A stretch of DNA of 64,000 nt from CBDFNC01 sp965249895. GTDB lineage: Bacteria > Pseudomonadota > Gammaproteobacteria > Enterobacterales > CBDFNC01. The notes below the pieces were generated by a model. It searched no databases. It was not told where the DNA came from and saw only the letters and a list, made by a program, of their open reading frames with translations. The stretch lies in NCBI GenBank assembly GCA_965249895.1, contig CBDFNC010000004.1, forward strand, positions 992,001 to 1,056,000, in the 5' to 3' direction. Position 1 is the stretch's first letter. Each line of letters starts with the position of its first letter. This document shows positions 34,681 to 43,539 of the stretch, piece by piece. The position numbers were made by a program, and so were the translations under genes.

Positions 34681-35685
34681 TTAGTTGTTTTCCGTATAGG
34701 TTTCGATTTCTTCGATAAGTGCGTACTTTCTCGTATCAGGTAAGAAACTCGCTACCACACTGTTGATGGCAAGGCGCTCCAGTTGTAGCCGGCTGAGGCT
34801 CAGAGCCTTGGCACAACTGAGGTAATTTTGATTCAGGTAACCACCAAAGTATGCAGGATCATCTGAATTCACGGTGACACAAAGCTTTTGATCCAACAGG
34901 CGAGCCAAGTTGTGCTGGGACATGTTGTCAAACACCTTGAGTTTGGTATTAGATAAAGGACAAACCGTGAGGGGGATTTGGGTATCACTCAAGTACTTCA
35001 TCAAACCCGGATCTTCTTCGCAACGTACTCCATGATCCACCCTTTCAATGTCCAGTAAACGGATCGCCTGCCAAATGTAATCCGCTGGACCTTCCTCTCC
35101 CGCGTGCGCCACTAACCGAAAGCCCTGCTGTTTTGCTTTGGCAAACACATGTTGAAATAGCTCGGGGGGGAAATTTTTTTCCGAACTGTCCAGGCCCACA
35201 CCGATGATTTTGTCTTTGAAAGGGATGGCTTGCTCCAGTACAGCCAGCGCAGAGGACTCAGGTAAATGGCGCAAAAAGCACAGAATAAGATAGCTGGTAA
35301 TGCTATAACGGGCTTTGGCCTGCTCCATTGCGGCATAAATGCCGTTAACCACGGTTTCAAATTTAATCCCCCTCTCCAGGTGCGTTTGCGGGTCAAAAAA
35401 GATCTCGCTATGGCGGATATTTTCTTGCTTGCACTTTTCCAAATAGGCCCAGGTCAAGTCAAAGAAGTCCTGTTCGCTGATCAGCACCCGTGCACCCTGG
35501 TAATAAATATCGAGAAAGGACTGTAAGTCATTAAACTCGTAAGCAGCCCGAACTTCCTCAACACTAGTGAAGGGTAATTCGATTTTATTACGTTCGGCCA
35601 GCTCAAACATAAGTTCCGGCTCTAGCGACCCTTCAATATGTATATGCAGCTCCGCTTTTGGTAAACCACGAATGAAATTTTCCAT
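34681..35685 (-). CDS. Adenosine/adenine deaminase family enzyme (adenine deaminase type 2-like)
   Basis: This 334-aa member of the adenosine deaminase superfamily deaminates adenine or adenosine in purine salvage. Metal ligands HIH are in KAELHIHIEGSLEP, the catalytic region is VAHAGEEGP, DHGVRCEEDP and TVCPLSNTKL follow, and NSDDPAYFGGYL carries the C-terminal Asp. The exact N-terminus (MENFIRGLPKAELH) and the FFDPQTH motif are typical of the adenine aminohydrolase branch, so adenine is the more likely substrate. The ATG at 35685 follows AGGAGG by five bases; the GTG at 35691 lies within that ribosome site and is not used. Confidence 0.88.
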   Translation of the reverse strand: MENFIRGLPKAELHIHIEGSLEPELMFELAERNKIELPFTSVEEVRAAYEFNDLQSFLDIYYQGARVLISEQDFFDLTWAYLEKCKQENIRHSEIFFDPQTHLERGIKFETVVNGIYAAMEQAKARYSITSYLILCFLRHLPESSALAVLEQAIPFKDKIIGVGLDSSEKNFPPELFQHVFAKAKQQGFRLVAHAGEEGPADYIWQAIRLLDIERVDHGVRCEEDPGLMKYLSDTQIPLTVCPLSNTKLKVFDNMSQHNLARLLDQKLCVTVNSDDPAYFGGYLNQNYLSCAKALSLSRLQLERLAINSVVASFLPDTRKYALIEEIETYTENN

Positions 35686-35790
35686 CTTCACCTCCTGTGA
35701 AACTTTAATTATCTTTAACCCTTGGAATTTACAGCTGATTTCTGAGTGTTATCATGTTTCGTTCTAATTACTATAGACCGGAGCTGGCCA

Positions 35791-36540
35791 ATGCAGAAAA
35801 GCATTATTTGTGATATCGACGGAGTTTTACTCCACGACAACCAACTGATCCCAGGCGCCGATGACTTTATCCACCAGCAGTTAGAGCAGGGCAATAAGCT
35901 GGTCATTTTGACCAACTTTCCCGCGATGACGGAGAACGACCTGCAAAACCGCTTTAAGTCTGCCGGAATAGATGTACCAGCAGATTGCTTTTACACTTCA
36001 GCCATGGCCACCGCCGCTTTCCTGCAACGTCAGGAGGGAAACAAAGCCTACGTGATCGGCGAAGGCGCCTTGACCCACGAGTTATATAAAGCCGGATTTA
36101 CCATTACTGATATCAACCCTGATTTTGTAATAGTGGGAGAAACCACCAGCTACAACTGGAGCATGATCCAGAAAGCGGCGCGTTTTGTCGCCGGAGGTGC
36201 CCGGTTTATCGCCACCAACCCTGATACTCATGGCCCCAGCATGAGCCCTGCTTGCGGCGCTCTGTGTGCGCCAATTGAACGGATGACAGGCAAAGAGCCC
36301 TTTTATGTGGGCAAACCCAGCACCTGGATTATTCGGGCCGCACTGAATAAAATAGGCGCTCATTCCGAAGACACTTACATCATAGGCGACAACTTAAAAA
36401 CAGATATTCTGATGGGATTCCAGGCTGGCTTAAAAACCGTGCTGGTATTGTCCGGGGTCAGTCAGATGCAAGACATAGAAAAAGTCCCCTTTAAACCCAA
36501 TTTTATTTTTGATTCCGTCAAAGACATCGACTTCCTATAA
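35791..36540 (+). CDS. nagD: NagD, HAD-type nucleotide monophosphatase
   Basis: NagD is a cytosolic HAD-IIA phosphatase, reported for E. coli to act on nucleoside monophosphates. The protein of 249 aa matches E. coli NagD nearly throughout: CDIDGVLLHDN (nucleophile Asp), LTNFPAMT, FYTSAMATAAFL, VGETTSYNW, FIATNPDTHGP, FYVGKPSTWIIRAALNKI and IIGDNLKTDI. The ATG at 35791 follows GGAG by eight bases; an in-frame start 15 codons upstream is not needed. It is 20 bases before the CPA2 antiporter gene, possibly the same transcript. Confidence 0.95.
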   Translation: MQKSIICDIDGVLLHDNQLIPGADDFIHQQLEQGNKLVILTNFPAMTENDLQNRFKSAGIDVPADCFYTSAMATAAFLQRQEGNKAYVIGEGALTHELYKAGFTITDINPDFVIVGETTSYNWSMIQKAARFVAGGARFIATNPDTHGPSMSPACGALCAPIERMTGKEPFYVGKPSTWIIRAALNKIGAHSEDTYIIGDNLKTDILMGFQAGLKTVLVLSGVSQMQDIEKVPFKPNFIFDSVKDIDFL

Positions 36541-36560
36541 CAAGAGCAGCAACAGTTTTT

Positions 36561-38168
36561 ATGGATTACACAATTTTAATGCTAATAGGTGTCGCTTTTA
36601 GCTGCGGCATGATAATCAACTTTATTGGCTTACCGCCCATGGTAGGCTTTTTATTAGGGGGTTTTATACTCAATGTGATGGGGTTTGAGTCCACAGCCGG
36701 GCTTGAGGCCGTCGCTAATCTGGGTGTCACCCTGTTGCTGTTTTCCATCGGCTTAAAGCTGGATATTCGAACCCTGTTTAAAGGCGAAGTTTGGGGCGCA
36801 GCCAGCCTGCATATCATCGGCTCTGTAGCATTTTTCTCCCTCGCCCTGGTTGCCTTAAAAGCCTTGGGTTTGTCCATGCTCGAAGGGATGGATAATACCG
36901 CGATCCTTATTATTGGTTTCGCGTTAAGTTTTTCCAGTACGGTTTTTGCAGTAAAAACCCTGGAAGAAAAAAGCGAAATGAATTCCCTGTATGGCCGTAT
37001 CGCCATCGGTGTCTTGATTATGCAAGATATCTTCGCGGTACTCTTTCTTACTTTCTCAGCCGGCAAGATCCCCTCTATCTATGCGCTGGGGTTATTTGCA
37101 TTACCCTTTATCCGCCCGGTCTTGTTCAAGTTACTCGACAGGGCCGGTCATGGCGAGCTGCTGGTGTTGTATGGCTTCTTTCTGGCCCTTGTGGTCGGCG
37201 CAGGGCTATTTGAATCTGTCGGTATGAAGGCCGATTTGGGCGCACTGATAGCCGGTATGCTTATTGCGGGACACGCCAGCGCCAAAGGCATGGCAAAATC
37301 TCTGTTTAATATGAAGGAGCTGTTTTTAGTCTGTTTCTTCCTGAATATCGGATTACACGGCTTGCCCAATGAGTCCCACTTAGCCATTGCGTTTATTCTG
37401 CTGGCCTTACTGGTAGTTAAAACCAGCCTGTATTTCTTCTCATTTAACCTGTTTAAACTCAGAGCACGTACTTCGCTGCTGGCCTCGTTTAGCCTGGCCA
37501 ATTACAGTGAGTTTGGCCTGATTGTAGCGGCACTTGCCGCCAGCAAAGGCTGGCTGAGTAACGACTGGTTAATCATCACGGCTCTCGCCTTATCCATGAG
37601 TTTTATTCTTTCTTCGCTGCTTAATAGTTACAGCGATGAGATTTACCAGAAATTCAGTCATCGCCTGAAGCGTTTTCAGCATACCCGCTTACACAAGGAA
37701 GATCGGCCCATTCGTATCGGAGATGCCAAGATACTGGTCATGGGGATGGGCCGCATCGGCGCCGGCGCCTACGATGAGCTGCAATCCGTTTACGGCGACA
37801 CCGTGCTCGGCGTGGACAACAGCCATCAGAAAACACTCAAACACAGGCAACAGGGCCGACGTGTTATTACTGGTGACGCATTAGACTCCGATTTTTGGAA
37901 TAAACTGGAGCTGTCTGATCAACTAACCCTCATTTTGCTGGCCATGCCTGATCACAATGGTAACCGATATGCAGCGATGCAATTAAAGGGCATCGACAGC
38001 AAGGTACAGTTGGCCGCCATTGCCCGATTTAACGACGACATGCAAGAATTGCAGGCGTTGGGGGTAAAATCCGTCTACAACATGTATGACGAGGCGGGCT
38101 CGGGTTTTGCCAAGCATATTTGCTCACAAATCAACCTTCTCAAACCAACTGAAGGGGGCCGGGAGTAA
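36561..38168 (+). CDS. CPA2-type monovalent cation:proton antiporter with RCK domain
   Basis: This 535-aa KefB/KefC-like inner-membrane protein exchanges K+ or Na+ for protons. Residues 1 to about 380 contain 12 or so hydrophobic segments, with the CPA2-typical LPPMVGFLLGG, NLGVTLLLFSIGLKL and AFSSTVFAVKTLEE-like (SFSSTVFAVKTLEE). Residues about 395-520 form a TrkA-N/RCK nucleotide-binding domain (ILVMGMGRIGAGAYDEL) that may sense NAD(H). The ion and the physiological role are not evident. It closely follows nagD. Confidence 0.9.
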   Translation: MDYTILMLIGVAFSCGMIINFIGLPPMVGFLLGGFILNVMGFESTAGLEAVANLGVTLLLFSIGLKLDIRTLFKGEVWGAASLHIIGSVAFFSLALVALKALGLSMLEGMDNTAILIIGFALSFSSTVFAVKTLEEKSEMNSLYGRIAIGVLIMQDIFAVLFLTFSAGKIPSIYALGLFALPFIRPVLFKLLDRAGHGELLVLYGFFLALVVGAGLFESVGMKADLGALIAGMLIAGHASAKGMAKSLFNMKELFLVCFFLNIGLHGLPNESHLAIAFILLALLVVKTSLYFFSFNLFKLRARTSLLASFSLANYSEFGLIVAALAASKGWLSNDWLIITALALSMSFILSSLLNSYSDEIYQKFSHRLKRFQHTRLHKEDRPIRIGDAKILVMGMGRIGAGAYDELQSVYGDTVLGVDNSHQKTLKHRQQGRRVITGDALDSDFWNKLELSDQLTLILLAMPDHNGNRYAAMQLKGIDSKVQLAAIARFNDDMQELQALGVKSVYNMYDEAGSGFAKHICSQINLLKPTEGGRE

Positions 38169-38201
38169 CTGCCTTTCTTGAGATTTATTTACTAAACAGT
38201 C

Positions 38202-38231
38202 GTGCCAGGGATGACTTTTGGCACTTTTTTT
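38202..38231 (+). terminator. Terminator after the antiporter gene
   Basis: GTGCCA and TGGCAC form a six-base stem (loop of 11) followed by seven T residues, 33 bases after the stop. Confidence 0.8.
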
Positions 38232-38411
38232 GTTAAAAACGGCTACTTGATTTGTCAAATCGTAGAAAAACGCTGTTTTTGCAGTTTTTTTCGCTTTAAA
38301 GGTTGCAATATATTTTCAAATTGGCAAATTGAAGACAGATTTAAGATCGTATTTTGTAGTAACCCGAGCCTAACGACGTGGGGGCTCACATCCTTATAAG
38401 AAGGGAAATCT

Positions 38412-40082
38412 ATGTGTTCAATTTTCGGTATTCTCGACATTAAGAGCGATCCAGTTGCTCTGCGCGAACAAGCGCTTGAAATGTCAAAACTTCTTCGTCA
38501 TAGAGGTCCAGACTGGTCTGGTATCTACTCTAATGACAATGCTATTCTGGTGCATGAACGTCTCTCCATTGTTGACGTTAATACAGGTGCACAGCCCCTG
38601 TATAACGACAATAATACCCACGTCCTGGCAGTTAATGGTGAGATCTATAATCATAAAGAATTAGCCGCGAATTTAACGGTAGATTACAAGTTTAAAACCA
38701 AGTCTGACTGTGAAATCATCCTTGGCCTGTATGAGCAGAAAGGCAATGCATTTCTTGATGATTTGAACGGTATTTTTGCTTTTTGTCTCTATGACGCAGA
38801 AAAAGACAGTTATCTTATCGGTCGCGACCATATGGGGATCATCCCTCTGTATATGGGCTGGGATGAGCACGAGAACTTCTATGTCGCATCCGAGATGAAA
38901 GCACTAACGCCGGTTTGTACCAAGGTACAAGAATTTCCACCAGGGCACTTCCTGGACAGCAACATCGGCGAACTCAGCAAGTATTACGTTCGCGACTGGA
39001 TGGAATACGAAAATGTCAAAGATAACGGCGGCAGTTCGCGCGACGTGGGTCAGGCATTGGAAGACGCAGTTAAGCGTCAGTTAATGTGTGACGTGCCTTA
39101 CGGTGTGTTGTTATCCGGTGGTCTGGATTCTTCCGTCATTTCTGCAATCACCCAAAAGTTTGCCAAGCGGCGTATTGAAGACAGCGAAAAAAGTGAGGCC
39201 TGGTGGCCACAACTGCACTCGTTCTCCGTAGGTCTGGAAGGATCTCCAGATCTGATAGCGGCGCAAAAGGTGGCCGATCATCTTGGTACTATTCACCACC
39301 CTATTCACTTTACCGTACAAAACGGTATCGATGCATTGCGTGAAGTGATCTATCACCTGGAAACCTATGACGTTACCACTATTCGTGCGTCTACCCCTAT
39401 GTACCTGATGGCGAGAAAAATCAAAGCCATGGGTATCAAAATGGTGCTTTCCGGCGAAGGTGCGGACGAAGTATTCGGCGGTTACCTGTATTTCCACAAG
39501 GCGCCTAATGCGCAGGAGTTCCACGAAGAATTGGTTCGTAAGTTAGATAAACTGCATATGTTTGACTGCCTGCGCGCCAACAAGTCCATGGCGGCTTGGG
39601 GTATTGAAGCTCGTGTGCCGTTCCTGGATAAAGAGTTCCTGGATACGACAATGCGCATCAACCCTGACTTGAAAGAGATCAAGGACGGGCGCATCGAGAA
39701 AAACATCGTACGTGAAGCGTTTACTTCCTATCTGCCGGAAGAAGTGGTTTGGCGTCAGAAAGAACAATTCTCCGATGGTGTGGGTTACAACTGGATCGAT
39801 ACCCTGAAGGAATACGTAGAAGAGCAGGTCTCCGATGAACAGCTGGTCAACGCGGAACAAAGATTCCCGCTGAATACGCCGAATACCAAAGAAGGCTATT
39901 TCTACCGCAGCATTTTTGAAGAGCATTTCCCACTGCCATCAGCGGCAGAATGTGTTCCTCACGGTAAGTCCGTGGCCTGCTCCACTCCTCAGGCAATTGC
40001 CTGGGATGAAGCATTCCAAAACAACGCGGATCCATCCGGACGAGCGGCAGGCATACACAACGACGCTTACGACCAAAAGTAA
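38412..40082 (+). CDS. asnB: Asparagine synthetase B (glutamine-hydrolysing)
   Basis: AsnB makes asparagine from aspartate, ATP and glutamine. The N-terminal glutaminase starts MCSIFGI, with the nucleophile Cys2, RHRGPDWSG, HERLSIVD and NGEIYNH. The C-terminal synthetase has the PP-loop SGGLDSS (235-241) and GEGADEVFGGYLYF. The length of 556 aa matches E. coli AsnB. AAGAAGGG lies upstream of the ATG. A separate terminator precedes it and a hairpin follows it, so it is probably monocistronic. Confidence 0.97.
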   Translation: MCSIFGILDIKSDPVALREQALEMSKLLRHRGPDWSGIYSNDNAILVHERLSIVDVNTGAQPLYNDNNTHVLAVNGEIYNHKELAANLTVDYKFKTKSDCEIILGLYEQKGNAFLDDLNGIFAFCLYDAEKDSYLIGRDHMGIIPLYMGWDEHENFYVASEMKALTPVCTKVQEFPPGHFLDSNIGELSKYYVRDWMEYENVKDNGGSSRDVGQALEDAVKRQLMCDVPYGVLLSGGLDSSVISAITQKFAKRRIEDSEKSEAWWPQLHSFSVGLEGSPDLIAAQKVADHLGTIHHPIHFTVQNGIDALREVIYHLETYDVTTIRASTPMYLMARKIKAMGIKMVLSGEGADEVFGGYLYFHKAPNAQEFHEELVRKLDKLHMFDCLRANKSMAAWGIEARVPFLDKEFLDTTMRINPDLKEIKDGRIEKNIVREAFTSYLPEEVVWRQKEQFSDGVGYNWIDTLKEYVEEQVSDEQLVNAEQRFPLNTPNTKEGYFYRSIFEEHFPLPSAAECVPHGKSVACSTPQAIAWDEAFQNNADPSGRAAGIHNDAYDQK

Positions 40083-40091
40083 GCCGCTAGC

Positions 40092-40119
40092 AGAACAGAG
40101 TGGCTCACCACTCTGTTCT
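40092..40119 (+). terminator. Perfect-stem hairpin after asnB
   Basis: AGAACAGAGTGG and its complement form a 12-base stem with a four-base loop, nine bases after the asnB stop. The tail ATTCCTG is T-poor. The stem lies within the 3' end of a minus-strand small ORF (40105-40260). Confidence 0.75.
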
Positions 40120-40260
40120 ATTCCTGCCAGCGCAAAGTTTCCGCATCTCATTTAACTGCTCAATATACCGAAAATACGCCTGAGTTTGCGGCGCAAAACC
40201 TGAACTAAGCAACATTTCACTAACTTCGTTGAAAATTAAGGCATTTTCATCTTGACTCAT
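40105..40260 (-). CDS. Small ORF of 51 aa, antisense between asnB and ggt
   Basis: A complete small reading frame starts at an ATG preceded by GGAGAT at ten bases and encodes an acidic/amphipathic peptide (MSQDENALIFNEVSEML, then FRYIEQLNEMRKL). Its stop lies in the loop of the asnB hairpin, so that hairpin could serve both convergent transcripts. The helix-like pattern and ribosome site argue for a real gene; I do not recognise a family. Confidence 0.45.
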   Translation of the reverse strand: MSQDENALIFNEVSEMLLSSGFAPQTQAYFRYIEQLNEMRKLCAGRNRTEW

Positions 40261-40308
40261 TAAACAATATCTCCGTTAATGGTTGACCCATCGATACGGA
40301 GGTCATCA

Positions 40309-42051
40309 ATGAAACGTCTGATCTTAACTACCTTACTACTACCTTTTTTCAGCTCCGCCGAGCTAACAACCGACAAATTCGCCCCAGAAGCAGCCACCGG
40401 GCTGGAGAAAAAATCCCTGGTAACAGCCAAAGACATGGTGGCAGTCACTGCCAACCCCCATGCAACTGAGGCTGCATATGACATGCTAACAGCCGGTGGC
40501 AGTGCCATCGACGCCATGATAGCCGCCCAATTAGTATTGGGCCTGGTAGAGCCGCAATCTTCAGGTTTAGGCGGTGGCGCATTTTTGGTCTATTACAATG
40601 GTCCAACCCAGCAACTCACTACCTATGATGCCAGGGAAACGGCGCCCCAGGCGGTGACACCCAAGTTGTTTCTCGATGATAAAGGCAAACCCTTAGCATT
40701 TTATGATGCGGTTGTGGGGGGGCGCTCAGTCGGTACGCCAGGTACGGTGAAGCTACTGTGGGAAACCCATCAGAAACACGGAAAACTCGCTTGGGCGAAG
40801 TTATTTGAACCGGCTAAAAAGCTGGCCAAAGACGGATTTCTTGTCTCCCCACGTCTGGCGAAATTAATAAACAACGATCAGAAAAAGCTGTCTCATGATG
40901 CCGATTCAAATGCGTATTTCTTCGACGAAAAAGGTGCACCACTCACCACGGGCACTTTGCTTAAAAACCCGGCGTATTATGACACGCTTTCCATCATAGC
41001 AACCCAGGGTGCTAAAGGGTTTTATCAGGGCGAGATTAGCAAAGAGATAATTGAAAAAGTACAGGGGCATAAGACCAACCCAGGTGTATTGGCACAAAAA
41101 GATTTCGACCTATATCAGATTAAAGAAAGAGCCCCGGTTTGCGCGCCGTACCACAGTTATAAAGTGTGCGGTATGGGCCCTCCATCCTCTGGCGCCCTGA
41201 CCGTTGGCCAAATCCTGATGTTGCTCGAAGACGCGCCTTTGGACACCCTGGGGCCCGATAATGTCGAATCCTGGCGACTGATTGGTGATGCGTCTCGTCT
41301 GGCGTTTGCTGACAGGGGACGATATATGGCCGATGAAGACTATGTACCTATGCCTACAGAGGGTTTACTGGAGCCTGGTTATATTAAGCAGCGCGCCGCA
41401 CTTATCCTCGATAAGAAAAATACCCTCACTAAGGTTGAAGCAGGCAGCCCTCCTTGGCAATACGCAACACAGTATGCTGACGATGCTTCCATTGAACTGC
41501 CATCTACCAGCCATTTATCCATTAAGGATAAAGAGGGCAACCTGGTATCCATGACAACGACCATAGAGAATGGTTTTGGCTCTCGGATTATGGTGAAAGG
41601 GTTTTTACTCAATAACGAGCTGACGGACTTCTCTTTCAAAACCCACAATAACGGTAAGCCAGTGGCAAACCGTATCGAGCCTGGTAAACGTCCACGCTCA
41701 TCAATGGCGCCTACGATAGTGCTCGATAAGGATAACCAACCTTATATGGTGATCGGCTCCCCTGGCGGTAGCAGGATCATCGGTTATGTGGCAAAAACTA
41801 TCATAGGACACCTGGATTGGGGACTGGATATTCAACAGGCTATCTCCCTGCCCCACCTGGTAAACCGCTTCGGCACCTATGACATAGAAGAAGGCACCAA
41901 GGCCACGGCGCTGGAAAAAGGGCTACAAGAGATGGGATATAAAACCAAAGTAAAAGAGCTAAACAGCGGCTTACATGGTTTTATTATTACGGATAAGGGA
42001 CTGGAAGCCGGTGCAGATCCAAGGAGAGAGGGGTTGGCATTAGGAAACTAA
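40309..42051 (+). CDS. ggt: Gamma-glutamyltransferase (periplasmic)
   Basis: This gamma-glutamyltranspeptidase/glutathione hydrolase is an Ntn-hydrolase that cleaves itself into two subunits. The signal peptide at residues 1 to about 18 (MKRLILTTLLLPFFSSA) directs export. The family blocks are present: DARETAPQ, GGRSVGTPG, DASRLAFADR, the autocatalytic Thr at T400 in STSHLSI, and SSMAPTIVL and GSPGGSRI in the small subunit. The length of 580 aa is usual. The ATG at 40309 follows GGAGG by six bases; a longer frame from 40279 would place ten residues before the signal peptide. It probably works in the recovery of amino acids from glutathione. Confidence 0.95.
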   Translation: MKRLILTTLLLPFFSSAELTTDKFAPEAATGLEKKSLVTAKDMVAVTANPHATEAAYDMLTAGGSAIDAMIAAQLVLGLVEPQSSGLGGGAFLVYYNGPTQQLTTYDARETAPQAVTPKLFLDDKGKPLAFYDAVVGGRSVGTPGTVKLLWETHQKHGKLAWAKLFEPAKKLAKDGFLVSPRLAKLINNDQKKLSHDADSNAYFFDEKGAPLTTGTLLKNPAYYDTLSIIATQGAKGFYQGEISKEIIEKVQGHKTNPGVLAQKDFDLYQIKERAPVCAPYHSYKVCGMGPPSSGALTVGQILMLLEDAPLDTLGPDNVESWRLIGDASRLAFADRGRYMADEDYVPMPTEGLLEPGYIKQRAALILDKKNTLTKVEAGSPPWQYATQYADDASIELPSTSHLSIKDKEGNLVSMTTTIENGFGSRIMVKGFLLNNELTDFSFKTHNNGKPVANRIEPGKRPRSSMAPTIVLDKDNQPYMVIGSPGGSRIIGYVAKTIIGHLDWGLDIQQAISLPHLVNRFGTYDIEEGTKATALEKGLQEMGYKTKVKELNSGLHGFIITDKGLEAGADPRREGLALGN

Positions 42052-42061
42052 AATAGGAAAA

Positions 42062-42089
42062 AAAAGGAAGGGACTTACCCCTTCCTTTT
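42062..42089. terminator. Bidirectional terminator between ggt and pfkA
   Basis: AAAAGGAAGGG and CCCTTCCTTTT are perfectly complementary with a six-base loop, giving T runs on both strands between convergent genes. Confidence 0.88.
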
Positions 42090-42101
42090 CTCCGGAATAC
42101 G

Positions 42102-43067
42102 TTAAAACAAGCGGGTTGATAAATCGTATAAGTCCTGACGGAATTGTCGTTTCATATTTTCAAGACAGTCGATGATATCGTGATGTACCAACTGTCCTTT
42201 CTGGATACCCACACAACGAGCACTCTCTCCCGTCGTTAACAGCTCTACGGCAAACGCCCCCATACGGCTAGCTTGTACACGGTCCCAGGCATTTGGCGCA
42301 CCACCACGCTGTATATGCCCAAGAATGGTAGCTCTCGTTTCACGACCCGTTTTCTCTTCAATACGTTGGGCAAGCACATTCACGTCTTTCATAACATGCT
42401 CTGTTATGGCAACGATGGCGTGCTTTTTGCCTTTCTTTTCGCCTTCGGCTATTTGCTCAAGCAGCTCTTCTTCCTTGAAATCAACTTCAGGGACGATGAT
42501 ATATTCAGCGCCGCCGGCAATTGAAGCCCATAAGGTCAAATCACCGCAATGGCGACCCATGATTTCCACGATGGAAATTCGATTATGTGAAGAGGAGGTA
42601 TCACGTAATCTATCGATGGCGTCAACGATTGTGTTAAGGGATGTCATAAAGCCAATCGTGTAATCCGTGCCCGGAATATCGTTATCAATAGTGCCCGGAA
42701 TACCGATGCAAGGAAATCCCATTTCACTTAGCTTTTTAGCCCCCATATAAGAGCCATCACCACCCACAACAACAAGGGCTTCAATACCGTGCGATTTCAT
42801 ATTCTCTATGGCTTCAGCACGCACTTTTTCATCTTTAAATTCTGGAAAACGAGCCGACCCCAAGAAGGTCCCGCCACGGTTAATAACGTCAGACACACAC
42901 TTGCGGTCCAGACGCTTAATATTGTTTTGATGGAGCCCCTGATAACCGTCGTAGATACCATAGACTTCCATTCCCTGTGCGATACCAGCACGGACCACAG
43001 CACGAACTGCAGCATTCATTCCCGGAGCATCACCACCACTGGTTAGTACGCCAATTTTTTTAATCAC
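42102..43067 (-). CDS. pfkA: 6-phosphofructokinase (ATP-dependent)
   Basis: PfkA phosphorylates fructose 6-phosphate to the 1,6-bisphosphate. The 321-aa protein begins KKIGVLTSGGDAPGMNAAVR. It has the ATP loop VVVGGDGSYMGAKKL, the catalytic PGTIDNDIPGTDYTIGF, IVEIMGRHCGDL and RATILGHIQRGG. All are canonical for the allosteric bacterial PFK. The gene is convergent with ggt. With pyk in the same window it shows that the organism has a complete lower and upper Embden-Meyerhof capacity, at least for these two steps. Confidence 0.97.
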   Translation of the reverse strand: MIKKIGVLTSGGDAPGMNAAVRAVVRAGIAQGMEVYGIYDGYQGLHQNNIKRLDRKCVSDVINRGGTFLGSARFPEFKDEKVRAEAIENMKSHGIEALVVVGGDGSYMGAKKLSEMGFPCIGIPGTIDNDIPGTDYTIGFMTSLNTIVDAIDRLRDTSSSHNRISIVEIMGRHCGDLTLWASIAGGAEYIIVPEVDFKEEELLEQIAEGEKKGKKHAIVAITEHVMKDVNVLAQRIEEKTGRETRATILGHIQRGGAPNAWDRVQASRMGAFAVELLTTGESARCVGIQKGQLVHHDIIDCLENMKRQFRQDLYDLSTRLF

Positions 43068-43539
43068 TTGCTACCTCGACCAATATACCAAACTAATAAT
43101 CTATTTCTTTAATCTCCGGATGTTCAGACTGACACCCGATATAAATTCTCTTTTATGAAACGACAACTTCGGTCAATAAATCAGATAAACCCGCGTAGTT
43201 TACCCTTTTTTGCTGCAATGTAGTTAAATGATCGTGTCATTTACCGTGATTGGATAAAAATCACCCTTTAATAGGGGATTATTGCCCTATTTGTTGTAAA
43301 TAAAACTAAAGTAATTTTCCTGCCAGCATTATCATCTTAGTTCAGAGAAAATTCTTTGTTCTGTCGCAATTATTTGCTGCCATAAAAGCGAGAAATAGCA
43401 GTCTTTCACCTACCTTCGTCATTTGGCCGCTCCTTTAACAGGCGTAATTTAGTGTAAGTACAATTATATTTGATGCTTTTGTTATTTTGACGGGTTCTGT
43501 TCTAGACTCAATGCTAACGCTTGCAAATGGAGTTGAAGC
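43068..43539. other. Divergent upstream region of pfkA and the hybrid kinase gene
   Basis: There is no gene in 472 bases. It must carry both promoters. The stretch before the kinase is A+T-rich with several TTGTT/TATT runs; no box pair is convincing. Confidence 0.4.
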
